Below are positions 33,794-47,793 of a DNA stretch of 64,000 nt, piece after piece; the first letter of the stretch is position 1; each line of letters opens with the position of its first letter. The DNA comes from Lagopus muta (Eukaryota; Chordata; Aves; Galliformes; Phasianidae): the NCBI RefSeq assembly GCF_023343835.1, contig NC_064444.1, positions 18,017,219 to 18,081,218 of the forward strand. Direction: 5' to 3'. The notes under the pieces were generated by a model, which saw nothing but the letters and a program-made list of their open reading frames with translations, did not search any database and was not told the origin of the DNA. The position numbers were made by a program, and so were the translations under genes.

Positions 33794-36700
33794 CTGTGTT
33801 ATGTTCTCTCAGCTTTTTTCAGAAAACAAACGAGCTTTGCTGTGAGCCAAGAATAGCACGATGAACGATGGATGCTTCTGGAAGGTGATGTGCCTTCAGA
33901 GCTCTCTGCAAGTGCTGCCAGTTTGTCTCCTGCCCTGCAAATGCTGCCTGTTTGGAAGGAGCAACACTGCTGTCCTGGTGGAATCCTCAGCACTGAGTGC
34001 CTTTCAGCTGGCTGTGCTGGTGAGATAAAAAAGGGGCAGCCCCAAGTGCAGGGACTGTAGCTTGTAGGGAAAGGAAGCACGGTGTGGAAGCGCTGCTCTC
34101 TCCTGAGTTCAGGGCAGGGGTGGGCAGTGTGTCCAATGAGGCAGAAAAGCTTCCTGTGCAGCAGAGAGGAGCAAAGCTCAGCCCAGGGACCACAGCTGCC
34201 ATCCTAGATTGTGATGTCCTGTCTGAAAGGAGGCTTGTTATCTAATCCCTCTGTCTGGGAGGGAGGGCTTGCAAGCTAGTGGAGGAGGGAGCTAAACTCT
34301 ACACACAGCTGGAGCCTTCCAGAGCAGCTTGCAGAGCTGTCACTGCTTCTGCTGTGGAGAAGTGGTGCTTGCAGGCTGGCTTCTTAACCAGTCTCATCAC
34401 TGTCCAGATCTCCTTAAGGAGATTCATCAGCTCCCTTTGCAGCCCAGCTATCCTTGTGAGGGTTTAGTGTAACTAACTTGGTTAATTCCAAATGTGTCTT
34501 TAAATGAGAGTTTGTTAAAGGAGTTCTGGTGAGACCAGCCAGGAAAAAAAAAAAAGATTTCCAAGCAGATTTAGAAACTGTCTTCCATAGGAAAATCAAG
34601 CTTAAAACATCTTCCTGTGAACAGCCCAGCAATGTGAACCTGGCTGGGAGAGATTAGCATCCAGATCTTAATTAAAGGGGCAACAGCAGCTGGGGATGGT
34701 TAGAAGAAGGCAGCTGCCTTGAGGCTGTGCTGAAGGGAAGCTGTAGACCTGTGTTTCTTTAAGTTCATCAGCGAATACCTCCAGAAAATCTTGGTGTAAT
34801 TTTAATTTGCCCTGTTGTTTTTCTTTTAGAGGTGATGCTGAGGGCTGGTGATACCAGCTGGATGCTCAGTGCTCTTTCCTTGCCCTTTTCCTTCAGGGCT
34901 TAGGGGTGAGTGACCAAGGCAGGAGGCGAGCAGCTGGGCGTCCCACCCTCCACATCATAGCCCAAGCCTGGATTATGACTCTGTGTGTCCCCTGTGGGGC
35001 AGGAACCTGCATGTAGGCAGCTGCCAGAGGAAAGCTGATGCCTGGTAAGCTTGGATCTTAATTTTCTTGCACAATACAATCAGCATCTCAGCTCTGTTCA
35101 GGACTGCAGCAGGCATATGTTTCAGTACACTGAATAGAGTCAGCGTGCTCTAAGAATATGGACAAGACAAGGTGTCTCAGCTATACCTATTCCTCCCAAA
35201 CAGTTTGTCTAGTGAAAGGCAGCATTTTCCATGAAAAAGCTTATTCCATATGTTGCCAAAGCACTGAGTTGGTCAGGCATTACAAGAGGAGAGGGGAGAT
35301 GAGCTCTGTAGCACTCACACACAGTGAATGTGAGTTGTTCACCAGCCCTTGTGACTTTGCCTTTTCTCTAATAATTACTGCTGGGCTTGCCTCCCAAGGA
35401 AATTGAGTCCCACTGTGAGATCAGTCAGGTTGCCTGGTCCCTGGCACAGCCATAATTAGATCAGTGCAAGCTTCTGACATTTGCTGTCATCCTTGGTCCA
35501 TCTTACATGCTGCACTGCCTTTGGCATGGCAGAGAGATTTTCTTTTCTTGTAAGAAAGAGAGAAAAGTTTTCCATTGAGTATGGAAATGGGTGTTTTTCC
35601 TGCTGGGAAGTTAGGAATGAAGACCTGGGATAGGTCTGGAGGTGAAGGCCTCCCCCCTCTCAGGTGAAAAGCTGCTGTTTGGGCTTGTTTTGGCTTTGTG
35701 CTATGGGGGAATGATTGTGATTAATTGTGATTAAGCTTGTTACACCTGTTGTAGGGATATTTAGTGCTGATGTGGTAAAACCTGCTAACAGGTTCCTTCT
35801 CAGCTTTATCTTAGGCGAGTGGTGTTATTCTGAAGTGTATCTCAAGGTCCCCTGAAAGGCCAGATTTCCAAGCTGTGTGGCCAGGAATGAAGCAGACACC
35901 TGGAGAAGGAGGATGGTAGATACCTGCCTTGTCTTGTGTCCTTGAAAGCATGACAGGAGCTGAGTCTGTGGAGGCTTACTGGAGCTCTCCAGTATCCAAA
36001 CTGCAGGCTGTGGGCCTGGACTGCAGGCTTCCTAAAGGTCCTGCTGGAGTTCCCTGCTTGCACAGTGGGACTTTGTTCCTGAGTTTGCTGATAGCTTGGA
36101 GGTAGAGGAGTGCTGGGAGGGCTTCAGGCATAGCACCTGCTTCATCTGACCTGCTCTTTCTTGTTGTTTGCAGGGGCAGAAGCATTCCTGGATCTGCACA
36201 GTCCTCGTGCATCTTTCCTGACTGGAGATGAATTTCTTCCTGACAAGAGGAGCTCTTATTTACCACGGCTTCCTCTGCTCCTTCTGTTTATTGCCCACCT
36301 GAAATCCTCCTTGTCTCCTGTGCTAGCCTTGTTGTTCCAAGAGCAGGCAGTCATACTCCCACTGCAGCAGGAAGAGGGATAGGGTCAGTGACTGATGGCT
36401 GACAGCTCCTTTTTATGTTCCCATCTGTTCCCTCTTTTCCTTTCTAATGAGATCAGGTGCTGGAGTGCACTGGGAAGACTTTTCAGTGAGAGGAAGTCAC
36501 AAACGAGGTACTTAGGTCCTTGCTTTCATCTTTGCTGGTGAGAGGCTGCTCAAATCAAACCTGCATCCTCTTGAGCTGCTTCTAGAACAGATCTAGTAAA
36601 AAGAAAGCAAAACTGTAGTGAGGCTGGCAGCCCTGGATCAGGTAAGTTTGTACTGCAGTACTGAGCCTTGCAGAGATGCAAATTTGGCTGTTCTGGGGCT

Positions 36701-38120
36701 ATTTAAAAATGTTATCAGTACTGTTCTGTTTTTGTTTTTAATGGCTACTGTCTTCTAAAACCTCAGCTAATTTAAATGGTCTTATTCTCCACTCCTTGGG
36801 GTGTTGGTGCTTCCACATGGGCCTGTCTTTCTTTTGTGTCACAAGTGACTCCTCTCCTGTTTTGTTTTGAACTTTCCCCTCTGATTCTGGGGACACATGT
36901 TTATGACAGTGCTGGTTTTCCATGGAGGGGAGTGTTTCTGTCAAGGAGAAACTAGAGCAGATGTCTGGGGCTGTCTTCATTTTTGGCTGCTTTATTTCAT
37001 GGCTGTTTTGAGGGTAATGTTAAGGATGGGAAGAGGTTCAGAGGAGAACTTTCTTGCTCGGTCTCTATAGAGGATGATAATTTGCCTCTCTGCTCCCACT
37101 ACCAAAATATACCCTCACAGCATGGGACAAGGGCTCTTTTTAGGGAGGCACTAGGTACCCTGCTCAAGAATTAGTAAGCACTGGTTCAGATCCAGCCCAG
37201 AACAGCCTCCCTGTAGCTGCTCATTAACAAAGCTCCCAGTTCATTTGGCAGAAGGCTGGCAGCTCTTGTGATCAGTGTGATGCTTGCAGGCTGCCCCACC
37301 ATCTCCTCAGCCCTGAGCTGTGCTGTAGGGAGCTGCACCAGCTGGCCTGACAGCAGCAAGGAAACCAGCTCTTCCCTTCAGTGCTTCACCAGTGATAAGT
37401 AAAACAAGCTACTCCCTTCACAGCGATGCTTCTGGTGCTTTGTAGCTGCTGTAATGGTGCCAGGTGCTCTTAAGGGCCCAGGTTGGGTTTGTCCTTTCTG
37501 TGTCTCCCACTTAAACTTGTTGTTTTGTTTTGTTTTTTTTCTTCCTTCAAATCACAGAACCAGATGTTGGTGTTTGAAAATGCTCTGCAGGAGTGAGAGC
37601 TGCTAGTCCTGGTAGTGAGAGATGACAGACTTGCTGCAGAGCCAAGGAGCTTTTCCATGGACTCAGAACAAATTCTACCACAAACAGAGCTGAGTAGTAC
37701 TCAGGTTCCTAGTGGCCAGTATCGCTGTGGAGTTACTGCCTGCATCTCTTCCTGCCCAATTCTTGTTTAAGGAGCAGTGCTACTTGAAGCATCTCATCCA
37801 GCTGTGAGGAGAGGACTTAGGGGCAGGACTGATGTTCTCCTCCATCCCCCTGCCTGGTACCGCTGTTTCTGCCCTTCAGCAGAGCCAATGGAGGAGAGAT
37901 GCTCTGTGTGTAGACCCCTGTACCTCAGGTACAGAAGACTCCCCAACCTGTGGTGCTCGGTGGCACAGGATGAGGTGAGAAACCTTCTGGCGAGGCCCTG
38001 CCAAGTGCTGAGAAGAGCCAGATGTGAGGGAGGTGAGGCTCTCCACTCCTCTGCTGTGATGGCCAGAGGAGATCACTGACACATCAGAAAATCCCCTTGA
38101 ACTGTGAATAACATCTTGAA

Positions 38121-38158
<38 letters not shown>
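38121..38158. repeat. Compound microsatellite (GT)n(AT)n
   Basis: About eight GT units are followed directly by about eleven AT units. Likely polymorphic in length. Confidence 0.95.
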
Positions 38159-40369
38159 CTTGTGCCTTTACCTCCTGAGACAGCTGGCTGGATGAAGAGG
38201 TGCCACAGTATAAAAGAAAACCTTAGAGGGCATCGCACCTGCAGGGGCCGTGGTCTTTGCTTTGTTTTGAAGAGCTGTGGAGAGAAAACAATTTACTCTT
38301 TTCAAATTTGATGGCTGCACAGGCAGTGTCAGGGTCTCCGCAGCGTATGTGTTTGAAATACTGTCTTGACTTCAGCAGACAGGGAGAAGAGAGTGCAGGG
38401 TTTGGAAATGAGATGGACAATAAGCCAAAAGGGAGGAAAGGGTTGATTGCCATGGTGGGAATCGGAAGGGAGAAAAGCAAACGCAGGGCTGTGTGCTGAG
38501 GTATGTACTACCAAAAAAATCAATGCTTTCTCCTGCAACGTGGGATTGCATTACTCAGAGGAAAGCAGGGGGAGATGTGGCTGAAAGGAGCCAAGTTAAT
38601 TTCCCTTCTTTCTCTGAGGTGGGGGAAATATGAATCCTGCTTGAACTGAAGAGGATTATTTGTTACTTCATGAAGTTGCAGTTGGGTAAGTGATCTCGGT
38701 GCAGTTATTGTTCCGTAGGAAATGTGATGGTATAGAATGCTGCAGGTGCTGTGGGTTTGGTGTGGTTAGTGCAGGGATGATGCCAGGAAAGGTGTGGTGG
38801 TTCTGAGATGGCCTGGTGCAAACCTACCTGGAGTCCCTGCTTTTGGTGTTTGCAGTACCAGCGTCATCAGGCCTTGCTAATTAGACCAACTAATCAAGCA
38901 GTGGGGAGAAAGGCAGGCAGACGTTAGTGGAAAATCTTGCTGCATCAAGTCAGAAACGTGGGCAGCCAAATGGGAGGTGAGTGTGGATCAGGAATGATTC
39001 TCTGAGTTGATCTGAATGGTAGCAGTTGGGTACTGTGGCAGAAGGCAGAAAACAGTTGTGAGCTCATGGAGCAGAGGAGGGTTTAATGAGGGCAGGGAAG
39101 CTTGGTGGTGTCTCTTGAAAGCAGAGAAATGGGATGATGCTTCCTGGTGGTGAAAGGAAGCAAGAAGGGTGTTTCTCCTTCCCTGGCCTGTGCTTATTAC
39201 TGTGCCATTTGTCCTTGTTGCAGGTGGGTCCCACCCAGATGGTTGCAGCATCAGGGCACCACCTCTGAGCTCTCCCATGAACCAACTTTGTTTGCAGGGG
39301 GAGGATTCGTATCTCATGTGTGAGGTTTTAGAGCTGAAACTGATTTGAGAAACTACTTCATTGTCTTGAGCACTGAGCTTAGGAGCCTGGGGGTTGGACT
39401 CTGCTTCTCTCCTAGCTTGCTATGTGCCCCCAGACTGCTCTTCCTCTGCTTTCACATCTGTATCTGGGCAGCATGCTCTGAGGAGGTGCTCTTAATTAAG
39501 ACTTCTACAGCTCCAAGCATGTTGAAGCCTGGGGTTCGGGTCAGAGAGCAGTGTCTGCAGTGCTTTGCATCCTACAGAGTGTCTTAAACCCATATGTGTT
39601 TGTGCAAAGCGTGGCTTTAATTCCAGGCTCGTTGCAGGGTTGCCTGCTGTCTGCAGAACCACGGCTGTAGTGAAGAAGCTACGGGAGGAGCTGGCTGTGG
39701 CTTCCCTCTGCTCCACTGCCAGCAGTGAAGGGCAATCTGGCTGATGGCGTGCACGTACAGCACCACTTCCCTGCAGTCCACTGGGCTGTCTGTTGGGGAT
39801 GCAGTGTATTCATTTCCTTCCAAGTCCCTGCTAGCTAGGAAAAGTAATAATCTGCAGTGTTTACCTTCTCTGTCCTCAGAAATTAAGCAGCTTTGGCAGA
39901 GCACATGTGTTTTGCAAAACGCTGGAGCCCCCCGAGGGTTTTGTGTGCAAAAGCTGAGAGAATCAAATAAAGCAGTGTTTTGCACAGGCAGCACGCACTC
40001 CTCCTGCTCCATCACCACGCTCTGTGCAGCAATCTTGTTGCATCAGCTGGCCCCTGCTTCCTGCGAAGGTTTGGGGTGTCAAAGGGGTGCAAAGGGAGTT
40101 GACCCCTCTGTGGGTTTTGCAGGGGTTGCCCAGGACAGAGAGGGCAGCTGGGTGGCTGAGTTGTGGCTTTGGAATTGAGGTCATTACATTAAAAACAAAC
40201 AAAAAAAAACTCTTAAGATGTACTTTTCCCCATCCAGCTTGTTTGAGCTTCTCTATCCCAGGCTTCTCCTGTGCTGTTAACTCTGCTTTGCTTCACAGAT
40301 AACTTGTCTAGGAAGGAAAAACAGCTGCTTCAACTTTGTGCAACATCTTGACAAGCCTTAATCTAATGG

Positions 40370-40386
40370 GGGGGGGGAGGGGGGGA
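40370..40386. repeat. G-rich run
   Basis: A run of G residues interrupted by one A, next to a CR1 fragment. Similar G-runs lie at 19463-19474 and 58704-58715. Confidence 0.85.
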
Positions 40387-40401
40387 AGTGAAACAACCAG
40401 A

Positions 40402-40565
40402 CTATCATAGAAAGATTTGAGTTGGAAGGGACCCTTAAAGGCCATCTGCTCCCATTCCTTGCACTGAACAGGGACACCCACAGCTCCATCAGTGCTCTGA
40501 GCCCCATCCAGCCTGACCTTAGATGTCTGCAGGCTTGGGGCAGCACTGCCTCTCTGGGAGCTGTG
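40402..40565 (-). mobile_element. CR1 LINE 3' fragment (minus orientation)
   Basis: Reads 'atcatagaaagatttgagtt', 'ggaagggacccttaaaggcc', 'cagggacacccacagctcca' and 'gccccatccagcctgacctt', a reversed CR1 3' tail of a different subfamily from the 53080 copy. Confidence 0.85.
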
Positions 40566-41694
40566 GTATCCTTAGCACAGCGTCCATCTGGCTAAGTGTG
40601 CTGATGGTAAGTAAGCTGACCCTCACTTGCTGCCCTGAGACTGAGGGGGATGCACTGGCTGGGAAAAGCTGCAGATCTTCCTCTGATTCCCTGACCTCAG
40701 AACCCTGCTGTTTACTGTCTGTTAATGCCTTGCTCATCCCTGTAGCAGTATGAGGAACGCTATGGAAGGATGGATCGACCCGTGGGTAATGCAGCTCTTA
40801 AGTCAGAGCATGGTGGGGCAGTGCTTGCTTGTCAGAGGGGAATGTGATGTGCTGCATAGCAGGGGTGATTATTGCAAGGATGTGAATCTTTGCTTGATCC
40901 TCTGAGGAGACTTCACAGTGAGAATGAGACATTCCACGTGTGTGTATTAGTTATTTACTGCTCATGTTTCTGCTGGTGTGTGACGAGTTGCCATCTTCAG
41001 AAATAAAACCTCTGTGCCTTTGCATGAAGGAACCCTGTGAATTCGCTGTACTGTGCACTATGTAGTACTGTGTACAATTCACGATGCAGCCCCTGGGCTG
41101 TGATGCAGGAGCAGGATGCACAGGCTCCCAGGTGAAATGCATTAATGGCTGCAGTTCCAGCTATTCAAGCAGAAGCGTTTTCATCTGAGAGTGTTTGGGG
41201 AAGATGAAGTGATGACATGTTATTTTAGGTAATTATTTCACACTTTTTCACACGGTGGCATTTGCCCAAGGCTCAGTCTGAGGTGTGGGGGACTGATTCT
41301 TAATGAAATAAGCTCATGCTTGCTACAAAGGACAAATTAATCTCTGGATGTCTGATTTGGAAATGCTCTTATTTGCCACCTTGTGTGAGTTCAGTTTGCT
41401 ACTGTGGTCTTGTCAGCCAGCGAATCAGTTCTGTTTCTTTAGTTGCAGAAGCATCTATGGCTTGAAATGAGGAATTCAAGCAAAATTTGGCAAGATCTAA
41501 GCTTGCTCAAGCCCCGTGTTTGACCCTGCACAAGCACATGGAGCAGAGGCACTGGGGTGAAATGCATCTGTTAGAGTGGACTGCAGGGATATGGAGCTCA
41601 AAGCCACCTGGAGCTCCTCAGTGATGACATCTGGGGTCCTTTGGGTTCAGTGAAGAGTTGGCAGCTGTAGGCTGTGCTTATGAGAGGGGGCTGT

Positions 41695-41795
41695 GTGATG
41701 GCTGTGGAATATCCCCAGCTGGAAGGGACCTGCATGCACCATCCAGTCTGACCCCTGGCTGTCTGTAGACCACCCAAAATTCAAACCTGTGTGCT
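41695..41795 (-). mobile_element. CR1 LINE 3' end fragment, degraded
   Basis: Contains 'cagctggaagggacctgcat' and gcaccatccagtctgacccctgg in part, consistent with a decayed reverse-oriented CR1 3' end. Confidence 0.6.
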
Positions 41796-42663
41796 GTCCA
41801 AAGCTGCTTCTCTTATATCTGGCCCTGGTGATAAAGCTGGGAGAAATGCTTTGTGTTCTGCCATGTGTTTCCCTAGCTGCAGCTCTGTGTTAGGATAAGC
41901 ACAGGGATGCTCTGTGTTTGGGGGAGGTTTCCGTGTGTGCTTGCTGTGCTCATGGTCTTTTTTGTTTGAGCCTTTGCTGTTTGAGAGAAAGCGTTGCTCA
42001 GCAGCTGTCTCTACTGTCTGTGCCTTTATTTTGTTATGAATAAAATAGGAATAAAGGGGGAAGCGCATCTGGGTTGTTGAGCAGTGGGATGCTGAGCTCT
42101 GAGCATCCCACACCCAGCCATGTCCCATGGCCACCTCCTCCCTGGCAGCGTCCCCAGGGCAGTGACGTGGGCCCAGCTGGGCGGTCCCGTTGCTCTGGGA
42201 ACAAGAATGGCAACAGCCAGGCAGTGCTGAGTTTGGGACTGGAGTGTGAGTGCATCTGTGGGGTGGGGAGAGTGGTCCTGGGGGGCTGTGAGGGCACCGC
42301 AGTGAGGTGGTGATAGCTGGGTCCCCTCCTTTGCCATAGAGGGGGGTGCTGGGTGAAATAGAGGGCAGTTTTCAGTGCTGTTGGGGGTGAGGGGGCACAG
42401 ATCTATGAGGGGAGGTTAACCTTAACCCTCTGTGGCAACGCAGATCGGTGGCTGGGGGGTCCCTCCATCAAGAGGTGCCTGGGAGTAAACCATGGTGGGC
42501 AGGTTGATGGAAAGTGCAGCAGATGGGGATAGATGGAGGTGGCTGCAAAACTGTCCTTTCCTGGTGCTGTGCATCCATAGGTGGCTTCCCAAGAGGCAGT
42601 TCCTGTGTGTGCCTAGGGAGAATACAAGGCTTGGCTTCACCGTGCATCCAGGAGGGTGTGGAT

Positions 42664-42850
42664 GACAGAATCATTAAGGTTGGAAAAGATGGTGAGGATC
42701 CCCAAGCCCAACTGCACCCCACTGTGCCCACTGACGGTGTTCCTCGGTGCCCCATCTCTGTGGTTGTTGCACACCTCCAGGCTGTTTCCTTTGAGCAACA
42801 GCCTCTGTCCCTTGTCCAAGGGCAGCAATCCCTGAAGCCAAGGATTTGAC
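42664..42850 (-). mobile_element. CR1 LINE 3' fragment (minus orientation)
   Basis: Starts 'cagaatcattaaggttggaa' and continues through 'ccccaagcccaactgcaccc' and 'cactgtgcccactgacggtg', then 'ttgttgcacacctccaggct'. The order is that of a reversed CR1 tail. The right boundary is approximate. Confidence 0.85.
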
Positions 42851-45800
42851 CCAAAGCTCAATCCAGCCAAGGTGGAGTCATGGGAAGTTTATTCCTCTGC
42901 CTTTAGTTACCAGCTCATCTCCAGGTTGGCATTTTGAGTTGAATTCACAGAATTCATGCTTCTTTTCTTCCAAAGATGAAAGCAGCCTGGTGGGAGCTGG
43001 GTGTGAATATATATACAGCTTTATTTGGTGGCAGATCAGGACAGCTGGGAGGCTTGCAACTTCTGGTGCCACTCAGCAGATGCCTGGTCCTTTGGGGTCA
43101 ATGGTTAGGGTGCATCCTGCTGCCTGCGCTGGAAACTGGAGGTGGGTCAGAAAAGGAGGCTGTGTCTTCCAGGAATGCTGGCAGTTTCCCTTCTTCCTGC
43201 TTGGGTGTGCATGGAAGAGGCTGCTGGGAAGGCGAACAACACTGTAAGTGCTGGAGGAAGGAGCTGCAGTTATAATATATGGAGCCAAAGAGCCTCCAGA
43301 AGACCTTGGAGAGAAATTTGGGCCACCTAACAGCCAGCTGAGAGCTGAAGTTTAGTCGAATGGGAGGCGTAATACCAGCCTGCTATTAATTATCTCAGCT
43401 GTGGTAGAGCTTTTGTGATAAATTGCAGGGTGACAGCCCCTAAGTGATAAAATATGGAGGGAGTGGAATGTGAAGGTGGCAGGTGAAGCTTCCTGGGTAG
43501 TGTGACTTGATTTAGAAAGCACTCAGCCACTTAGCAGTAGGCTGGAGGTTGGTCCTGGAAGCTCTGCTTCTCTTTTCTTGGCTTTCTTGAGGTGCTGTTT
43601 GTATGGTAATGATGGCTAAGCAGGCGATTTCTAGGCAAGAAATGTGATCTTGCTACTTAAGCCTGAACGGGGCAAGATGATTTAGACTAACAAAATTGTT
43701 CAATAGCATCCTGATGTGAGGTTTTAACAGATCTCCTGTCTTGCTCTTCCAGCAAAGCATAATAGAAAGGCCAATTATCCAATTACTCCAGAGAGATGCT
43801 TTGTCTCTGCAGAAGGAAGGAGAAAGAAGATTTACAGTGTGTATACCAAAGGAGAATTCAGCCACAGATGGGTCTGTGCTACAAGAAGAGCTGGGTTCCA
43901 CTGCAGTGCGCAGTGTGCTGATGGGCAGGGAAGGGCAATCAGCTGGTGAGGGACCAGCTCCCAGCCTGCAGTCACAGCATGTGCAGGCAGAGAGCTGCCT
44001 TCATCCCAACCCCTCTGTTTTTTCCTTAATGTCTACAGAAATGTGGTATTTATTTCTCGTTTGGTTTGACTTCGCATGCTGGACGTGTGCATGCAGCCCT
44101 GCCTTCTGCCTACACATCCATGTGGTTAGTTTGGCTGTGTGACCCCAGCCTGGGTTATGAGCCAAGCACTCATTGGGTCAGAGGTTGACATGTGCTTTTA
44201 TTGAGCACTCGTGCAGCTCGTGACCACGAAGGCTCATCTGGGAGCAGGCAGATGCTCTGCAGAGCTTTCTTGCAAAGTCTCACTGCAAAAGCTGTGAGCC
44301 CACATCATGCAACAAACCCTTTTGCTTTCCTCTGAAGATGATCCCGGTCTTCAATAGTGAGGGAACAGGCATCCAAGCTGAAAGTTGCTTTGGTCTCCTG
44401 AATCCAGGGCTCAGATCCTCCATACTTTTAACAAGGGCGGTTCTTTCATTCCTTCTCTTTCCACTCTGTGGCCATTTCAGTGACTCTTTTGCCACTGCCC
44501 AAAACTTGAGTGAAGAACCCGTGCAAGGCAGGGCTGTGTAGCAGCTGCTGGTGTTTAAATCAAGTTCTTGCCCAGCAGTACTGAGGAATTTGGCCTGGTG
44601 CAGCAGGATGCTTTGGGCTGGAAACAGGAGAAATAGGCGGTGAGTTCAATAGCAGGAGCAAAACCAAGTGTGGGGTTGGGTCACTGAGGTCAATGACAAC
44701 TGATGGAGCATGAAGGCTGGCTCCAGGTGTGCCATCTGCCTGCAAAAGGCAGGAGTCACATCTGTGCTGGGCAGGGGAGGCTCTAACATTGCTTTGGGAG
44801 CTGCTGGGAAGGAGCACGAGGTGTTTGTGGGTGCATCTCCAGCCAGGTGTGAGAGGCTTGATGGCTTCCACCGTGACATCTCTTGAGTTCTGCCTCCTGA
44901 GATGAAACCATAAGCAAGGGTGGTGCTCCCCCTGGCCTTACAGCACATCTGTTGGTGCCTTGAGCACGTGAAGCTGTCGTATCTGGGACTCCTTAGCCCC
45001 AGCTCTTGGGTTCCTGCTTGGGTTTGTGGCTGGGCATTAGTTGAGAGGTGTTCTGGCATGAGTTTCTGCACTTGTTTCCAGGGCTGAGATCTCCTTGATT
45101 CCCAGATACTGAATGTTGGCTTTCAAGCCCAGAGCTCCTTGTTCCCTCCCAAACAGATGTGATGATTTGGTTCAGCTGGGGCTGAATGCCTCACAAAAAG
45201 CTCCCTGCAGCTGAGATCCTCCTGTAGGATGGGTGGCTTTGGCTGGTGCACCTATAGGTGCTGTTAATTGCAATAAGCCCACTAGAGAGGCATTCAGCAG
45301 CTGCAGCAGCAGAGGACAGCCCCAAGGCATGGCCAGTGCTGCAGCAACAAGGTGCTCTGCCTGCTGCTTGGAGTCCTCCCTGGGTGAACAAAACAGAAGT
45401 TAAATCCTGGCTTTGTAAGCCAGCGTGGAAGCTTTGCTTGTCCTCTTAAAGAAATGATTACCTTGTCTGTGGCATCTGAATTCATTTGTCTGCTGTTCCA
45501 GCAGTGTTAACAAATGCTACTCGAAGGCGTGCTTTCTGACACTGCCACAATCATTCACTGCGGGGTGAGATGTTTAAGGAATGGATGGGCTGTGGTGATT
45601 TGCGAGGGCTGTAATTTTCATTTGGGTGACACTGCAAACCACGCAGCTCAAGTCACCCCATGGGGGCACTGAGAAAGTCCAAGGCAAAAGGCAGTCAGTG
45701 CGCCCAACCTGCAGCTGAAGCAATCCCAAAGCCACAAATGCTGGAGTCCGCATCTGTGTTTGTGATGTGGGTGAAGGTGAAACCCCAAATTCATGGCTGG

Positions 45801-47793
45801 GCCAGCGTGCTTTCTGTGGCATATTACTCCTAGGGTGCTGAGTATGGTTTTGTTGCTGTGTGTCCCCATCCCTCGTGATGTTTTCTGCTTTGGGGAGCTG
45901 GTGCAGCTCCCACGAGGAAGACTGGGCTGTAACAGAGGGCTGTGGGGAGGGCACCCAGGCAGCCCAACATCCAAGTCCTGTCGGTTGCCCTCCAGGTTCC
46001 GTTGGGCTCCATGTCATCCCAACGGCTCCCTGCCCTGCTCCTGTCCCCCTGGCTCATCCAGAGCCACTGGGGCTGTTTGTACAGCAGGACTGGGTGCTGC
46101 ACAAAGTGAATCCTGCTAGAGGAGCACTCGTTACATGCCCTAAGGTAGGGTCTGACCATGGGGCGGGGGTGAGGAGGTCTGTTGGCTGGAGGACAGCTGT
46201 GTGATGCTCAGCAGGAGTGAACTGAGCTAGGAGCACGCGTGGGGGAGATGGAAGGGTGTCAGGGAGTTATGAAGTTGCTGTGCAGCTTACAATGGTGGCA
46301 GAGACTTCTGGCTTGGCTGTGGGTTAAAAGAAGCCTTAGGGGAGAGTGAAGGCTGTGTGTCCTTGGTGACCTTCAGTTTAGCTTTTTTTTTGCTTTTGCA
46401 TGGGCTTTTGGGGGATATGTTCAGATCTTCCACTCAAAACCTGCTCAGAGTTCTGGACTGATGCCCAGCTCAGGGGGCATCTGTACTCAACCCAAAACTG
46501 AGGTGCCAAGAGCCAGAGGCATCACCCATTAATAGCCCTTGGGTCCAACAGACCTGGAGCACAGCAGGATTGCAATCCTCAACGTTTCTGGCTGCTTGCA
46601 GCCCCCACCACACCTCAGTGGGGCCATGGGGCTTCTTTCTGTCCAGTGGGGCTGGCTTGTTTTCTGCTTGTCCCCTCCTCATGCTGGAGCTCAGCAAGGC
46701 CCTGAGCTGCAGCTGTGCCCTGCTGGAGGTGGGGGGTGATGGGATGGGGGATGGAAATAGTCATCTTGGGCATGATGAACAGGATTAATTTCAGGCAAAG
46801 TTAAATTACAGCTAGAAAATTGTAACAAATAATCCAGTTATTCTCAAGACCCAGTAATAAAGCATAGAAATCCAGATTAATGTTGTATCATCCCCATTAC
46901 ATTTCTCTTGAAAAAATAGTTATTTCCAGCTTGAAATCCTATCCCTTGCTGTAGCATGTCCTTGTGTCTGCAGGACTGGGCTGTGCTCCCTTGTTTCTGC
47001 CATAAGAGCAGAGGGGAAACAGCCACCATGTATGCCTGTCTGTGCCTTTTGGGTTGAGGGCTGTCCTTGATTTCTGTGCTTGTCCTTTCCTAGCGCTGCG
47101 TGAGGAGTCTGATGCCATAAATGTGTGCAGCACTGCTTGGGGAGTGAAGGACTGAAGTGATGAACTTCCTGGGGTTGCTTATAGAGGGCTTGTCAGTGGC
47201 CCTGCTTTCATGTGTTTACATTTTAACTCATTGCTCGTGGTTTTTTAAAGGGTTTCATGCTCTCACTGTTGTTACAGCCTCAGTGATGCTTGCTTTGAGT
47301 TTGGGTGTTAATAAAGGGAAATTAAGGCCCTTGTTCTCCATGGAGAAGATGCTCTTGAGCACCAGGGTAATTTCATGCCTGGAAGGAATCATATTTTTTG
47401 GGTAATTTTTGTAGCTTAAACCAACCAAATTAGCCTTGAGAAATGCTAACTCCCCATCAGAGTATTGAACTCAATGCTCTGTTTGTTAGAGGGCTCCCAG
47501 CACAAAGGGTAGAAACTTGGCTGGCAAGGCAGGAAAGTGGTGTGCTGTCATTGATGCATCATGATCCCAGGGGCTTTGAGGTTGTTGGTCTGAGCACTCT
47601 GAGAGCAAAGTTGTAGCAGGCTGGCACTGCTGTGTTGCTTCCTCCTTTGTCAAGTGCATGGGCATGCTCCTGTCCAGGCGTCCAGCTTCAGCCTGGATGC
47701 AGATCCTGATATGTCAGTGCTGAGACCTTACAGTCTGACTTCTCTTCTGGATTTTAAAAGTCCCATTGCTGCTTCTTGCAGGCCGGCTGAAAC

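Larger units (their letters stand above)
31956..47781. other. Gene-free stretch, second part of the CMTR2-HYDIN interval
   Basis: No recognisable coding exon. It holds the second copy of the 63-bp repeat, CR1 fragments at 40402, 41695 and 42664, G-runs, and a GT/AT microsatellite. The HYDIN promoter and any non-coding HYDIN leader exons are probably near the right end of this stretch, but no CpG island marks them. Confidence 0.5.

Noticed and set aside
38121-38158. Microsatellite as a regulatory Z-DNA element
   Set aside because: GT/AT dinucleotide runs are common neutral repeats and nothing near it suggests function.
45574-46204. Overlapping 100-147-codon frames on both strands
   Set aside because: Several frames are open at once in GC-richer DNA, with no splice logic, no motifs and no CpG island; not evidence for a gene.
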